A stretch of 64,000 nucleotides of DNA from Lautropia sp. (GTDB taxonomy: Bacteria > Pseudomonadota > Gammaproteobacteria > Burkholderiales > Burkholderiaceae_E). Under the pieces are notes generated by a model. That model ran no database searches, had not been told where the DNA came from, and saw only the letters and a list, made by a program, of their open reading frames with translations. Of this stretch, positions 1 through 8,017 are shown piece after piece. The stretch covers positions 186,001-250,000 of the forward strand of contig JAUNAC010000001.1 in the NCBI GenBank assembly GCA_030527825.1, read 5' to 3'. The position numbers and the translations under genes were made by a program. Position 1 is the stretch's first letter; each line of letters starts with the position of its first letter.

Positions 1-578
1 AGGGCCAGGTCAGCATCTTCCAGTGCCCGTGGCAAAAAAGCCGCATCCAGCTCGCGGAATTTCAGATGGCGGGGGTTTGCGGCCAGGTCCCGGGATGTGG
101 ACAGGATATTGGCAGGATCTTTCAAAGTGACCAGCCCCGCCTTCTGCAGCAGCAACAGGGCGCGACCGCCATTGGACGGGTCGTTCGGCAGCACAACCGT
201 GGCGCCGTCTTTCAGCTCATCCAGACGCTTCAACTTGCGTGAGTACATGCCAAAAGGCTCGACGTGAACAGCCGCTTCGGGCACGGGCACGATATTGGTC
301 TTGTGTTCCTTGTTGAAAGAATCCAGGTAAGGGCGGTGCAGGAAAAAGTTGGCATCGACCGCCTTGTCGACCGTTGCCTGAATGGGCTGCACATAGTCAT
401 TGAATACCCGGACTTTCAGATCGATGCCCTGGGCCCGGAGCTGTGGCCTGACAAATTCCAGCAGCTCGGCATGGGGGACGGGCGTGGCAGCCACACTGAG
501 GGTCTCAGCCTGAACACCGGCAGCACTCAGAACGAACACCGCGGCTGCGGTCAGTTGACGGGCAAATTTTTTGATCAT
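1..578 (-). CDS. MetQ/NlpA-family ABC transporter substrate-binding protein (partial, C-terminus off window)
   Basis: Reading the reverse strand from the ATG at 578 gives MIKKFARQLTAAAVFVLSA, a Sec signal ending around AGVQA, then ETLSVAATPVPHAELLEFV. That opening, followed by DYVQPIQATVDKAVDANFF and later VLPNDPSNGGRALLLLQKAG, is typical of the MetQ/NlpA family. These proteins bind D/L-methionine or a related amino acid in the periplasm and deliver it to a MetN-MetI importer. The lipobox cysteine usual in MetQ is not evident, so it may be a soluble periplasmic version. The gene is cut by the window edge after about 192 residues; the permease and ATPase would have to lie to the left. It is divergent from the LysR gene at 729. 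Family is confident, ligand is inferred. Confidence 0.85.
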   Translation of the reverse strand, partial: MIKKFARQLTAAAVFVLSAAGVQAETLSVAATPVPHAELLEFVRPQLRAQGIDLKVRVFNDYVQPIQATVDKAVDANFFLHRPYLDSFNKEHKTNIVPVPEAAVHVEPFGMYSRKLKRLDELKDGATVVLPNDPSNGGRALLLLQKAGLVTLKDPANILSTSRDLAANPRHLKFRELDAAFLPRALEDADLA

Positions 579-676
579 GGATATCAGAAGTGAAAGATTC
601 CGTTTAACGGCTGCCATACTGGCACCGTTGTACCTTTTTCTGCAAGCTTCTTCCATCAAGACGACAGCTTGTTACA

Positions 677-693
677 TCATATTTCGCATATGA
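677..693. promoter_or_regulatory. Palindromic operator candidate in the metQ-like/lysR divergent promoter
   Basis: A perfect inverted repeat, TCATAT-TTCGC-ATATGA, sits between the two divergent genes. A TATATAT stretch at 708-714, suitable as a -10 box for the LysR gene, follows 14 bp later. The position fits a LysR-type binding site controlling both promoters. This is inferred from symmetry and location only. Confidence 0.35.
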
Positions 694-728
694 TCATACA
701 CAAATCGTATATATGACACTAAGGACGG

Positions 729-1628
729 ATGGACAAGATTCAGGCGATGTCGACGTTTGTCGCGGTCGTGGAGGCAGGCAGTTTTGTAAAAGCCATGTCG
801 GTTTTGGGCATTTCCAAAGCTGCCGTTTCACGTCATGTGGCAGAACTGGAGCAGCATCTTGAAATACGACTGCTGCAAAGAACAACCAGACGCCTGTCTC
901 TGACAACAGAGGGACAGCGCTATTTTGAACGCTGCAAGGAAGTGCTTGCAGCCATTCATGAAGCAGAATCAGAAATCCGTTCCCGCAGCGGCGAAGCCTA
1001 TGGCCGGTTGCGGATCTGTGTCCCCTATTCATTCGGCGTTCTGCACCTGGCCCCGCTATGGAGCACCTTTCTGAAAGAAAACCCGCAGGTACAACTCGAC
1101 ATCGTTCTGTCAGACCGCATGGTCGATCTTGTCGAAGAGGGTTATGACATGGCGGTGCGGATCGGGATACTGAACGATTCCGCGCTGATCAGCCGGCGCC
1201 TGACATCGACGCAGCTGGTCATGTGTGCCTCTCCGACGTATCTGGAACGCCATGGAACCCCTCGCTGTCTGCAGGATCTCAGTCAGCATGAAACCATTGT
1301 GTACAGCTATGCTGCCCGCAGCGGGGAATGGAGTTTTGAAGGTCCGCTAGGCCGAGAGACCGTCAGGGTCCGAGCCCGGCTGTTTGCCAATAATGGCGAT
1401 ACCTGCCGACGTGCTGCCCTGGATCACCAGGGCATCATCCTGCAGCCTGATTTCATGATCCACGACGACCTGCGTCGCGGCGATCTGGTACACGTTCTTC
1501 CCCAGTACAACACGGTCGAGCGCAATATCTACGCGCTGTACCCTACCCGTAAACTGCTCCCCGTCAAGGTTCGACGACTGGTGGACTTTCTGGCCAAGGC
1601 CCTGGCCCATCCGGTCTGGAAGCAATAG
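729..1628 (+). CDS. LysR-family transcriptional regulator
   Basis: 299 residues, the normal length for the family. Residues 1-60 form the winged helix-turn-helix (SFVKAMSVLGISKAAVSRHV, then LLQRTTRRLSLTTEG); residues ~90-295 form the periplasmic-binding-protein-like effector domain, including the common VDLVEEGYDMAVRIG segment. The ATG at 729 is preceded by AGGA at a good distance. It is divergent from the MetQ-like binding protein at 578, so that transporter is the most likely target. The effector cannot be read from the sequence. Confidence 0.9.
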   Translation: MDKIQAMSTFVAVVEAGSFVKAMSVLGISKAAVSRHVAELEQHLEIRLLQRTTRRLSLTTEGQRYFERCKEVLAAIHEAESEIRSRSGEAYGRLRICVPYSFGVLHLAPLWSTFLKENPQVQLDIVLSDRMVDLVEEGYDMAVRIGILNDSALISRRLTSTQLVMCASPTYLERHGTPRCLQDLSQHETIVYSYAARSGEWSFEGPLGRETVRVRARLFANNGDTCRRAALDHQGIILQPDFMIHDDLRRGDLVHVLPQYNTVERNIYALYPTRKLLPVKVRRLVDFLAKALAHPVWKQ

Positions 1629-1682
1629 TGCGATTGCCTGTCATGGACAAAACTGACCGGCACGAGATCCTGTCCGGGGCCG

Positions 1683-2999
1683 TCAATGGCCATTCAGCCA
1701 GGCGAAACGTGCCAGAAACAGCAGCGCAATCACCCAGGTCAGCGGATGGACGTCACGCCATTTGCCGGTCATGGTCTTCAGGGCCACATAGGCGATGAAG
1801 CCGAAGGCCAGGCCATTGGCCACCGAATAGGTGAACGGCATGGCCAGCGTGCTGATGACGGCAGGCACGGCCTCGGTACTGTCGGCCCAGTCCAGCTCGG
1901 CAAGCTCCCGGACCATCAGGCAGGCCACGAACATGAGCGCCGGCGCGGTGGCATAAGGAGGCACGACCTCGGCCAGGGGTGAGAAAAAAAGTGCCAGCAA
2001 AAACAGAACGGAGACAGTGAGCGCGGTCAGGCCGGTCCGCCCTCCCGCCTGGACACCGGCAGCACTCTCCACGTAAGCCGTGGCACTGGACGTACCGAGA
2101 ACGGCACCGGCCATGATGGCGGTACTGTCGGCCATGAGGGCCCGACGCAACTGGCTGTCCTGTGCAGGATTACCTCCGCCGGTATACAGGCCCGCCCGGC
2201 GGGCCACCCCGATCAGCGTGCCGGTCGCATCGAACAGCTCAACAATGAAGAGCACCAGAATGGCATTCACCAGCCCTCCGGCGAGTGCTCCTTTGATATC
2301 CAGGGCAAAAAAGGTCGGGGCGATGGAGCGGGGAACGGAGACGACCCCTGCAAGATGGTTTCCCCCCACCACAAAGGACAGCACGCTGATGGCCACGATA
2401 CCGATCAGCACAGCGCCCGTCACCTTCAGATAATCCAGGGCGACAATCAGAAAGAAGCCCAGCCAGGCCAGCAACACCGGAACTGAATGCATATCCCCCA
2501 GCGTAACCAACGTCTTGGGTGAGCTGACGACAATGCCGGCATTGCTCAGTCCGATGATGGCCAGAAACAGGCCGATCCCGGCAGTGGCACCGGCCCGGAT
2601 ACTCTGCGGAATGCCCTGGATAATCAGCGAACGCAGCCCCAGAGCCGAAGTCAGCAGAAACAGGCAGGCCGACAGGAACACAACCCCCAGCGCGGCCTGC
2701 CAGCTATAGCCCATCGACCCCACCACGGTATAGGCGAAATAGGCATTCAGCCCCATGCCTGGCGCGATCGCAATGGGGTAGTTGGCGTACAGGGCCATGA
2801 CGGCCGTCCCCAGCGCAGCGACCAGACAGGTAGCTACAAACACAGCATCCCGCGGCATGCCTGCGTTACCCAGGATATCCGGATTAACAAACAGGATGTA
2901 GGCCATGGTCAAAAACGTTGTCAGGCCGGCCAGCATCTCTGTCCGCGGCGAGGTGCCGTGTTCTTTCAGTTTGAAGGTTCTTTCGAGCAGGTTGGGCAT
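1683..2999 (-). CDS. AzgA-type purine permease (NCS2/NAT superfamily)
   Basis: 438 residues with about 12-14 hydrophobic segments. The N-terminus FKLKEHGTSPRTEMLAGLTT, followed by FLTMAYILFVNPDIL and IAIAPGMGLNAYFAYTVVG, is characteristic of AzgA-like adenine/guanine/hypoxanthine:proton symporters (E. coli PurP and GhxP group), not of the UraA branch. Conserved ELFDATGTLIGVARRAGL and GTSSATAYVESAAGVQ lie in the second half. It would import a purine base across the inner membrane. It converges with the LysR gene at 729; the ~220 bp upstream show no purine-riboswitch-like fold that I can recognise. Exact substrate is uncertain. Confidence 0.88.
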   Translation of the reverse strand: MPNLLERTFKLKEHGTSPRTEMLAGLTTFLTMAYILFVNPDILGNAGMPRDAVFVATCLVAALGTAVMALYANYPIAIAPGMGLNAYFAYTVVGSMGYSWQAALGVVFLSACLFLLTSALGLRSLIIQGIPQSIRAGATAGIGLFLAIIGLSNAGIVVSSPKTLVTLGDMHSVPVLLAWLGFFLIVALDYLKVTGAVLIGIVAISVLSFVVGGNHLAGVVSVPRSIAPTFFALDIKGALAGGLVNAILVLFIVELFDATGTLIGVARRAGLYTGGGNPAQDSQLRRALMADSTAIMAGAVLGTSSATAYVESAAGVQAGGRTGLTALTVSVLFLLALFFSPLAEVVPPYATAPALMFVACLMVRELAELDWADSTEAVPAVISTLAMPFTYSVANGLAFGFIAYVALKTMTGKWRDVHPLTWVIALLFLARFAWLNGH

Positions 3000-3222
3000 G
3001 GGTCATCCATCGCGCCGCGATGGTCAAAGCAACAGGGAGAGCGGGGCCTGACCAGACGCTGTCGGCAGGCAGGCGGGTCGGCTACGAAGGCGAAAAGATA
3101 GCCGAAAATGCCCAGGACGTGGCCTGCTGCCACCCGGGCAAGGCTAACCGGCGGAATCAGGCCACGGGGCAGAACCCATGCGCTGGACATCCCCGTGGGT
3201 CTGATGGACGGATGACGAGCCC

Positions 3223-4443
3223 TTATTTTTTCGGCAGATCGACCAGCGGCGTTTCTCGCACCGTGGTCTTGCGGCCATCCAAGATGCTGTCGACGCGCTT
3301 GAGCGCCTCGTCAACCTTCGCCTTGCTGTCGAGCAGGCTGTAAGTGATCTCGAACTCGCGAGACTCCCGGGGACCAATGGTTGGCACCAGTTTCAGATCA
3401 CGCTGATAACGCCGGTTATACGAAAAACTGGTTCCCGGCTCCAGTCCCGTGACATAGCCCTGCTTTTCAGTATCGGTATTTTTCCAGAGAGAGAATGCCG
3501 GCAGCTGATTGACGTTGAAGGCCAGACTGACCCCCAGCTGGCCTGAGGCGTTGTGCAGCACGGCCAGCGTGTTGCCCTGGGAATCGCCATAGGGAAAGAC
3601 GTTATAGACAGTCTCATCGTAGCCGCTGGTTGGCGCCCGATAACGTTGCCAGGTGGACAGATCCCCTTTGGCATAATCGTTAAAGGGGGAAACCTCCCGC
3701 ACCGGTGCCGCAAATTTTGCATCTTTTTCCAGCAGCGGCGGCCCAAAATTGCTGTGATAGAGCGCCTGATATTCGTGCGGGTAGTCGCCCTGATTCGTCA
3801 GACGGTCATGGACAGTGAACGCCGTGGCCCCCGGTACAGTGCTGAGCTCGGTGTCAATCGCAAAATTGACTTTCTTGAACGCCTGCTCCCGCAGCAACCC
3901 TTTCAGGCGAATGGTATACGGCGGTTTTTCGTCGATGCTCAGCACCACTTTCGAGGCCGGGATATTGGCTGCCAGGCCGTGAAGGGTCAGTGGCGTTCCG
4001 TCGGTATCGGTACCTGGGTGCCCTACCCATTCATAGCCGCAACGGACTACCAGTTCATTGAACCCTTCCAGCCAGCCCAGACCATCCCGCCCGGTCAGGT
4101 TGATGAAAGCAGGGTTAACCACCTCCTTCACTGGCGACGCCCAGCCCAGACGCACCCCGCCCGACACCGCCTCCAGCACGTTCATGCCGCGCGTCGGCAC
4201 AACCGTAATCTTCATGGCGCCGGTGTCGATCTCCACCAGCATGACACCGGCCTGCCGGCCACCATGCAGTACCCGGGTACTGACTGAAAAGGGCTTCAGG
4301 CTCCGGGCCCCCAGCGATTCGCTGGTGATGTGGTGTTTGGCGGTAGGCGCGTGATCCGCGTCCAGCAGAACATATTCCCAGGCGAGGGCAGGACTGGCAG
4401 CCAGCATGGCGCCCACGCCCAGGGCAACGGCAGAGATCTTCAT
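3223..4443 (-). CDS. Exported DUF4432 (aldose 1-epimerase-like) protein
   Basis: Start chosen at the ATG at 4443 because it has a GAGGAG ribosome-binding site and opens with the signal peptide MKISAVALGVGAMLAASPALA; a longer upstream frame lacks both. The mature ~385 residues match the DUF4432 family, a galactose-mutarotase-like beta-sandwich fold: VLHGGRQAGVMLVEIDTGAM, VVPTRGMNVLEA, ALYHSNFGPPLLE. Such proteins probably act on sugars or sugar acids, but no reaction is established for this group. The predicted periplasmic location is notable, since many homologues are cytosolic. It stands alone, upstream of the purine permease on the same strand. Confidence 0.75.
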   Translation of the reverse strand: MKISAVALGVGAMLAASPALAWEYVLLDADHAPTAKHHITSESLGARSLKPFSVSTRVLHGGRQAGVMLVEIDTGAMKITVVPTRGMNVLEAVSGGVRLGWASPVKEVVNPAFINLTGRDGLGWLEGFNELVVRCGYEWVGHPGTDTDGTPLTLHGLAANIPASKVVLSIDEKPPYTIRLKGLLREQAFKKVNFAIDTELSTVPGATAFTVHDRLTNQGDYPHEYQALYHSNFGPPLLEKDAKFAAPVREVSPFNDYAKGDLSTWQRYRAPTSGYDETVYNVFPYGDSQGNTLAVLHNASGQLGVSLAFNVNQLPAFSLWKNTDTEKQGYVTGLEPGTSFSYNRRYQRDLKLVPTIGPRESREFEITYSLLDSKAKVDEALKRVDSILDGRKTTVRETPLVDLPKK

Positions 4444-4550
4444 GAAGCACTCCTCAATCAGTGGAGAAGCTGGCCCCAACCATCAGGCCAGACGGTGAAA
4501 CATCTGTGCCAAAGGATAAAAATGCACCCTTTGCCGACACAAATGTCACT

Positions 4551-5177
4551 TTATTTTAATTCTTGTGGCGCCATGCTGCAGTCCGCCTCCACCTCAAACC
4601 ACTGCACACGACCGTGACTGGCGTTATCCAGCCAGAGGCGAAAGGGTCCGGCCTCTGGCTCGGGCAACTGCAATCGCACGCTGACCCGCGCGGCATGCTC
4701 GACCAGCAGCAGCGAACCGCCCCGGCTGGCCAGCTCCCGGCGCAGGCTCCCCTCCAGCGCATAGTCAAGGTGACAGCCCAGCAACACCTGCCGGATGATC
4801 GGTACCCGTTCAGCCTGTTGCAGCGCCGAAGCCACTGTATCAGTGTAAGCGCGAACCAGCCCGCCGGCCCCCAGCTTGATGCCGCCGAAATAACGCACGA
4901 CCGTGGCCAGCACCCCTTCCAGCTGCTGATGCCTGAGCACCTCCAGCATGGGCCGGCCCGCCGTGCCACTGGGCTCACCATCATCCACCGCTGCCGACTG
5001 CCCGCCCGCCAGCAGCGCCCAGCAGACATGCACCGCCCCAGGGTGAGCCTGTCTCAGGCGGGCCACCTCTTCGTAAGCATCAGCGCGACCACTCACGGGC
5101 ATGACCTGCCCCAAAAAGCGGCTCTTGCGGATCAATAATTCCGATGTCACTGGCCCGGCCAGCGTGGCCCATTCCAT
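4551..5177 (-). CDS. YigZ/IMPACT-family protein
   Basis: 208 residues, the usual size for bacterial YigZ. The UPF0029/IMPACT core is clear: DDGEPSGTAGRPMLEVL, then VVRYFGGIKLGAGGLVRAYT at residues ~75-115, with a C-terminal ferredoxin-like domain (~140-205). Bacterial members bind nucleic acid or GTPases and are linked to translation, but the precise role is not settled. The start at 5177 gives MEWATLAGPVTSELLIRKSR, the expected N-terminus, preceded by GAGAGGGTGC. It is an isolated gene. Confidence 0.85.
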   Translation of the reverse strand: MEWATLAGPVTSELLIRKSRFLGQVMPVSGRADAYEEVARLRQAHPGAVHVCWALLAGGQSAAVDDGEPSGTAGRPMLEVLRHQQLEGVLATVVRYFGGIKLGAGGLVRAYTDTVASALQQAERVPIIRQVLLGCHLDYALEGSLRRELASRGGSLLLVEHAARVSVRLQLPEPEAGPFRLWLDNASHGRVQWFEVEADCSMAPQELK

Positions 5178-5336
5178 GCACCCTCTCTATCTGGATATTA
5201 TGTCGACATAATTACTAATTCAAACAAATCATAACCATCCAGGCCCTTTCGTAAAAAAACACGCATGCTTTGCCGTCTGAACCGGGCCCGGGCACGCTAC
5301 GATTGCCAGATCTGTCATCCTACACTGGACATCTCC

Positions 5337-5927
5337 ATGCAGCCTTTGTCTCCACGTATATCCTCCCTCCTCCTGGCCCTGATGCTGGCCGGTTGCGCCA
5401 GCGCCGGTATGGATGTCGACGATCCACATGCGCCCGTTCATGAAGGCCATGAACCAGGCAAAGTCATGAGCGACGCTGACAGCGCACAGATGGACGCGGC
5501 TCCCGGCACGGCCCAGACTATCCGTAACGACGGAAAACCTGACTGGGCCGCCGTGTATGAAACACCTGCCGACACCCGCTATCGTGACCAGAAACTGATT
5601 TACGTCGATCGTCATAGCCTGCAGGAGCATAAGCTGAACAACCTGACCTATTACACAGCCACCACGCGGGAGGTTCGTCCATCAGCCAGCGGCGCGCACA
5701 TCCAGGAACTGGCCGTCCTGTGCGAAGGTGCCCCCATTGCGCCAGCCACCTCGCTGCGCGGCGAAGGCAGTGAAAACAGCGACGGCAGCTACCGTATCCA
5801 GCGCGCCAAAGATCCCATCCAGTCCCTGTCGCAGTTCTCCACCCAGCGCATCCCCATTGATGCCCGGGTACCGAGCACCTTTGTCGTCCGTGCCATCTGC
5901 ATGCTGGGCACCGATCCTCATCGCTGA
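5337..5927 (+). CDS. CNP1-like family lipoprotein
   Basis: Start placed at the ATG at 5337 because it begins a lipoprotein signal (MQPLSPRISSLLLALMLAGC) with lipobox LAGC; the frame is open further upstream but without a signal. The ~175-residue mature part contains KPDWAAVYETPADTRYRDQ and a C-terminal half with a conserved cysteine pair (AVLCEGAP and RAICMLG), as in the CNP1 family of betaproteobacterial envelope proteins. Function of the family is unknown. No operon partner is obvious; the next gene starts 156 bp downstream. Confidence 0.75.
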   Translation: MQPLSPRISSLLLALMLAGCASAGMDVDDPHAPVHEGHEPGKVMSDADSAQMDAAPGTAQTIRNDGKPDWAAVYETPADTRYRDQKLIYVDRHSLQEHKLNNLTYYTATTREVRPSASGAHIQELAVLCEGAPIAPATSLRGEGSENSDGSYRIQRAKDPIQSLSQFSTQRIPIDARVPSTFVVRAICMLGTDPHR

Positions 5928-6083
5928 GTCCCTGAAGTATCCTTCGGATGGATGGTACCAATCTGACAGGTACTGGCCCGGATCAGCGGCAGGCTCCCAA
6001 TCCGGTTCTATACTGCGGTCTGAACCCGGACAGCCCGCGCCGCTGGATGGCGCGGCAACCAGGTCATTGCCCAAGGAGACACG

Positions 6084-7490
6084 ATGGTTCATCCGGCCGA
6101 AGAGAAAGCAGACACGCCCCTCCACAACCCCTCCCTCTTTCCGCAGGGAACCCGCAGGACGCTGCTAACACTTGCCATAGCGGCTGCTGTTGGCTGGGGG
6201 GCCTTTATGGCGTTGCCGTATGATGCGAACGCCAACAAGGGGCTGGCGATTCTGCTGTTCATTGCCATCCTCTGGTTCACTGAAGCGCTGCATATCACCG
6301 TCACCGCTCTGATGGTGCCCATTCTGGCCGCCATCAGCGGGATACCCGGCATGGGCACCAAACAGGCACTCGCCGGCTTTGCCGATCCCATCATCTACAT
6401 TTTCTTTGGCGGCTTTGCCCTGGCCACCGCCCTGCACGTTCAAAAGCTCGACCGCAAAATTGCCCTGTGGCTGATTTCGCTGTCCCGAGGCAACATGCTG
6501 GTGTCCGTGCTGGCCCTGTTCTGCGTGACCGCTTTTCTCTCCATGTGGATCAGCAACACCGCTACGGCAGCGATGATGCTGCCGCTGGCCATGGGCATGC
6601 TGTCACACCTGGATCGTGAACAAAACCGCAAAACCTTCGTCTTCGTGCTGCTGGGCATTGCCTACTCATCCAGCATCGGCGGTCTGGGCACCCTGGTCGG
6701 CTCTCCCCCCAACGCCATTGCCGCCAAGGCGCTCGGGCTGGACTTCCGCGCCTGGATGAACTATGGCCTGCCAATGATGCTCGCGCTGATGCCGCTGGCC
6801 CTGCTGTCCATGTATGTGGTGCTGCGTCCCGATTTCAGCCGCCGGGTCGCCGTCGACAATGAAGTCATTGCCTGGACTCCTTCGCGCCTGCTGACCCTGC
6901 TCATCTTCGTGCTGACAGCCACAGCATGGATTCTGGGCGCACAGATCAAAACCCGTTTCGGCATCTCAAACCCTGATACCGTCGTGGCCCTGATTGCTGC
7001 CGTCACCGTGGTGACACTGGGCGTGGTGAGCTGGCGCGATGTGGCGGCCAATACCGACTGGGGCGTGCTGCTGCTGTTTGGCGGGGGTATTGCTCTGAGC
7101 AGCCTGCTGGACAAATCCGGTGCCTCACTGGCCCTGGGCCATGCGCTGGCCTCCCAGTTCGTCACCACCCACCCGTTCATCGTCATCCTGGTGGTGGCTG
7201 CATTCATCATTATGCTGACCGAGTTCACCAGTAACACCGCCTCAGCGGCGCTGCTGGTCCCGGTGTTCGCCAGCATCGCCGTTCAGCTCAACCTGCCCAA
7301 GGAAACGCTGGTGATGGTCATCGGGATCGGCGCCTCCTGTGCCTTCATGCTGCCGGTCGCTACGCCGCCCAATGCCATTGTGTTCGGCACCGGCCTGATC
7401 CGGCAGCGGGAAATGATGCAGGTCGGCATGTTGCTCAACGTGCTGTCAATCATCTTGGTGACCATCTGGGCCTACGTTTTTTTGCTCTAG
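6084..7490 (+). CDS. DASS-family (SLC13) anion/dicarboxylate:sodium symporter
   Basis: 468 residues, about 12 membrane segments, with the paired hallmark motifs of divalent-anion:Na+ symporters: SNTATAAMMLPLAMG in the first half and SNTASAALLVPVFA in the second, plus GSPPNAIAAKALG and TPPNAIVFGTG. These form the two sodium and substrate sites. Likely substrates are C4-dicarboxylates such as succinate or malate, though sulfate-type substrates are possible. The start at 6084 has AAGGAG six bases upstream. It converges with the gene ending at 7550. Confidence 0.9.
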   Translation: MVHPAEEKADTPLHNPSLFPQGTRRTLLTLAIAAAVGWGAFMALPYDANANKGLAILLFIAILWFTEALHITVTALMVPILAAISGIPGMGTKQALAGFADPIIYIFFGGFALATALHVQKLDRKIALWLISLSRGNMLVSVLALFCVTAFLSMWISNTATAAMMLPLAMGMLSHLDREQNRKTFVFVLLGIAYSSSIGGLGTLVGSPPNAIAAKALGLDFRAWMNYGLPMMLALMPLALLSMYVVLRPDFSRRVAVDNEVIAWTPSRLLTLLIFVLTATAWILGAQIKTRFGISNPDTVVALIAAVTVVTLGVVSWRDVAANTDWGVLLLFGGGIALSSLLDKSGASLALGHALASQFVTTHPFIVILVVAAFIIMLTEFTSNTASAALLVPVFASIAVQLNLPKETLVMVIGIGASCAFMLPVATPPNAIVFGTGLIRQREMMQVGMLLNVLSIILVTIWAYVFLL

Positions 7491-7549
7491 CAACTACCGC
7501 TGTCTGCCACCAGCACGTCACCCGCCACTACACGGTGCCGCGACAGCCG

Positions 7550-7987
7550 CTAATGCCGCGGCCCGGACAAGAGACGATCCAGCGCATCCTCATCGTCTGG
7601 GCCATCCTCTTGCTCATCATCGTCGATACCGGCCAAGGCAGCCTCGGCCTCATCCAGTGCCGAAAAAGTCACACTGCCCTCTTCCGGTCGGGATTCCGCC
7701 AGAGCCTCCACCCTCTCCAGAAACTCCTGCTGGTCGATGTCGCCATCGATGTACAGCTCCCGCAGAGAACGATATTCGGGGTCATTGAGCAGATCCACCC
7801 CCTGGCGCGCCATCTCGGCTTCAGACTCCAGCAGGTTCTGCAATTCCTGAAGGTAATGCTGATCCATGCCTCCGGCGCGGGCGTGCTGGCGTTTGGCACG
7901 ATGCCCCCCCGGAACCGAATCTGCCCCATCAGCCTGCACATCACCCGGCCTGCTGACCCGCTCCCCATCATTCTTTCTGTCTACCAT
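7550..7987 (-). CDS. Acidic conserved-hypothetical protein downstream of ppx
   Basis: 145 residues, not recognised. The first ~40 residues are basic and polar; the rest is helical and very acidic (YLQELQNLLESEAEMARQG, LYIDGDIDQQEFLERVEAL, then GIDDDEQEDGPDDEDALD). There is no signal peptide or membrane segment, so it is probably cytosolic. A good AGGGA precedes the ATG at 7987. It starts 30 bp after the ppx stop on the same strand, so the two are probably co-transcribed. A link to polyphosphate metabolism is only suggested by this position. Confidence 0.6.
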   Translation of the reverse strand: MVDRKNDGERVSRPGDVQADGADSVPGGHRAKRQHARAGGMDQHYLQELQNLLESEAEMARQGVDLLNDPEYRSLRELYIDGDIDQQEFLERVEALAESRPEEGSVTFSALDEAEAALAGIDDDEQEDGPDDEDALDRLLSGPRH

Positions 7988-8017
7988 GGTCTGTCCCTGT
8001 CGAACCTTTTTGTCGCC

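Noticed and set aside
3000-3222. Possible purine riboswitch before the AzgA-type permease
   Set aside because: No recognisable three-helix purine aptamer could be found by eye in the upstream sequence.
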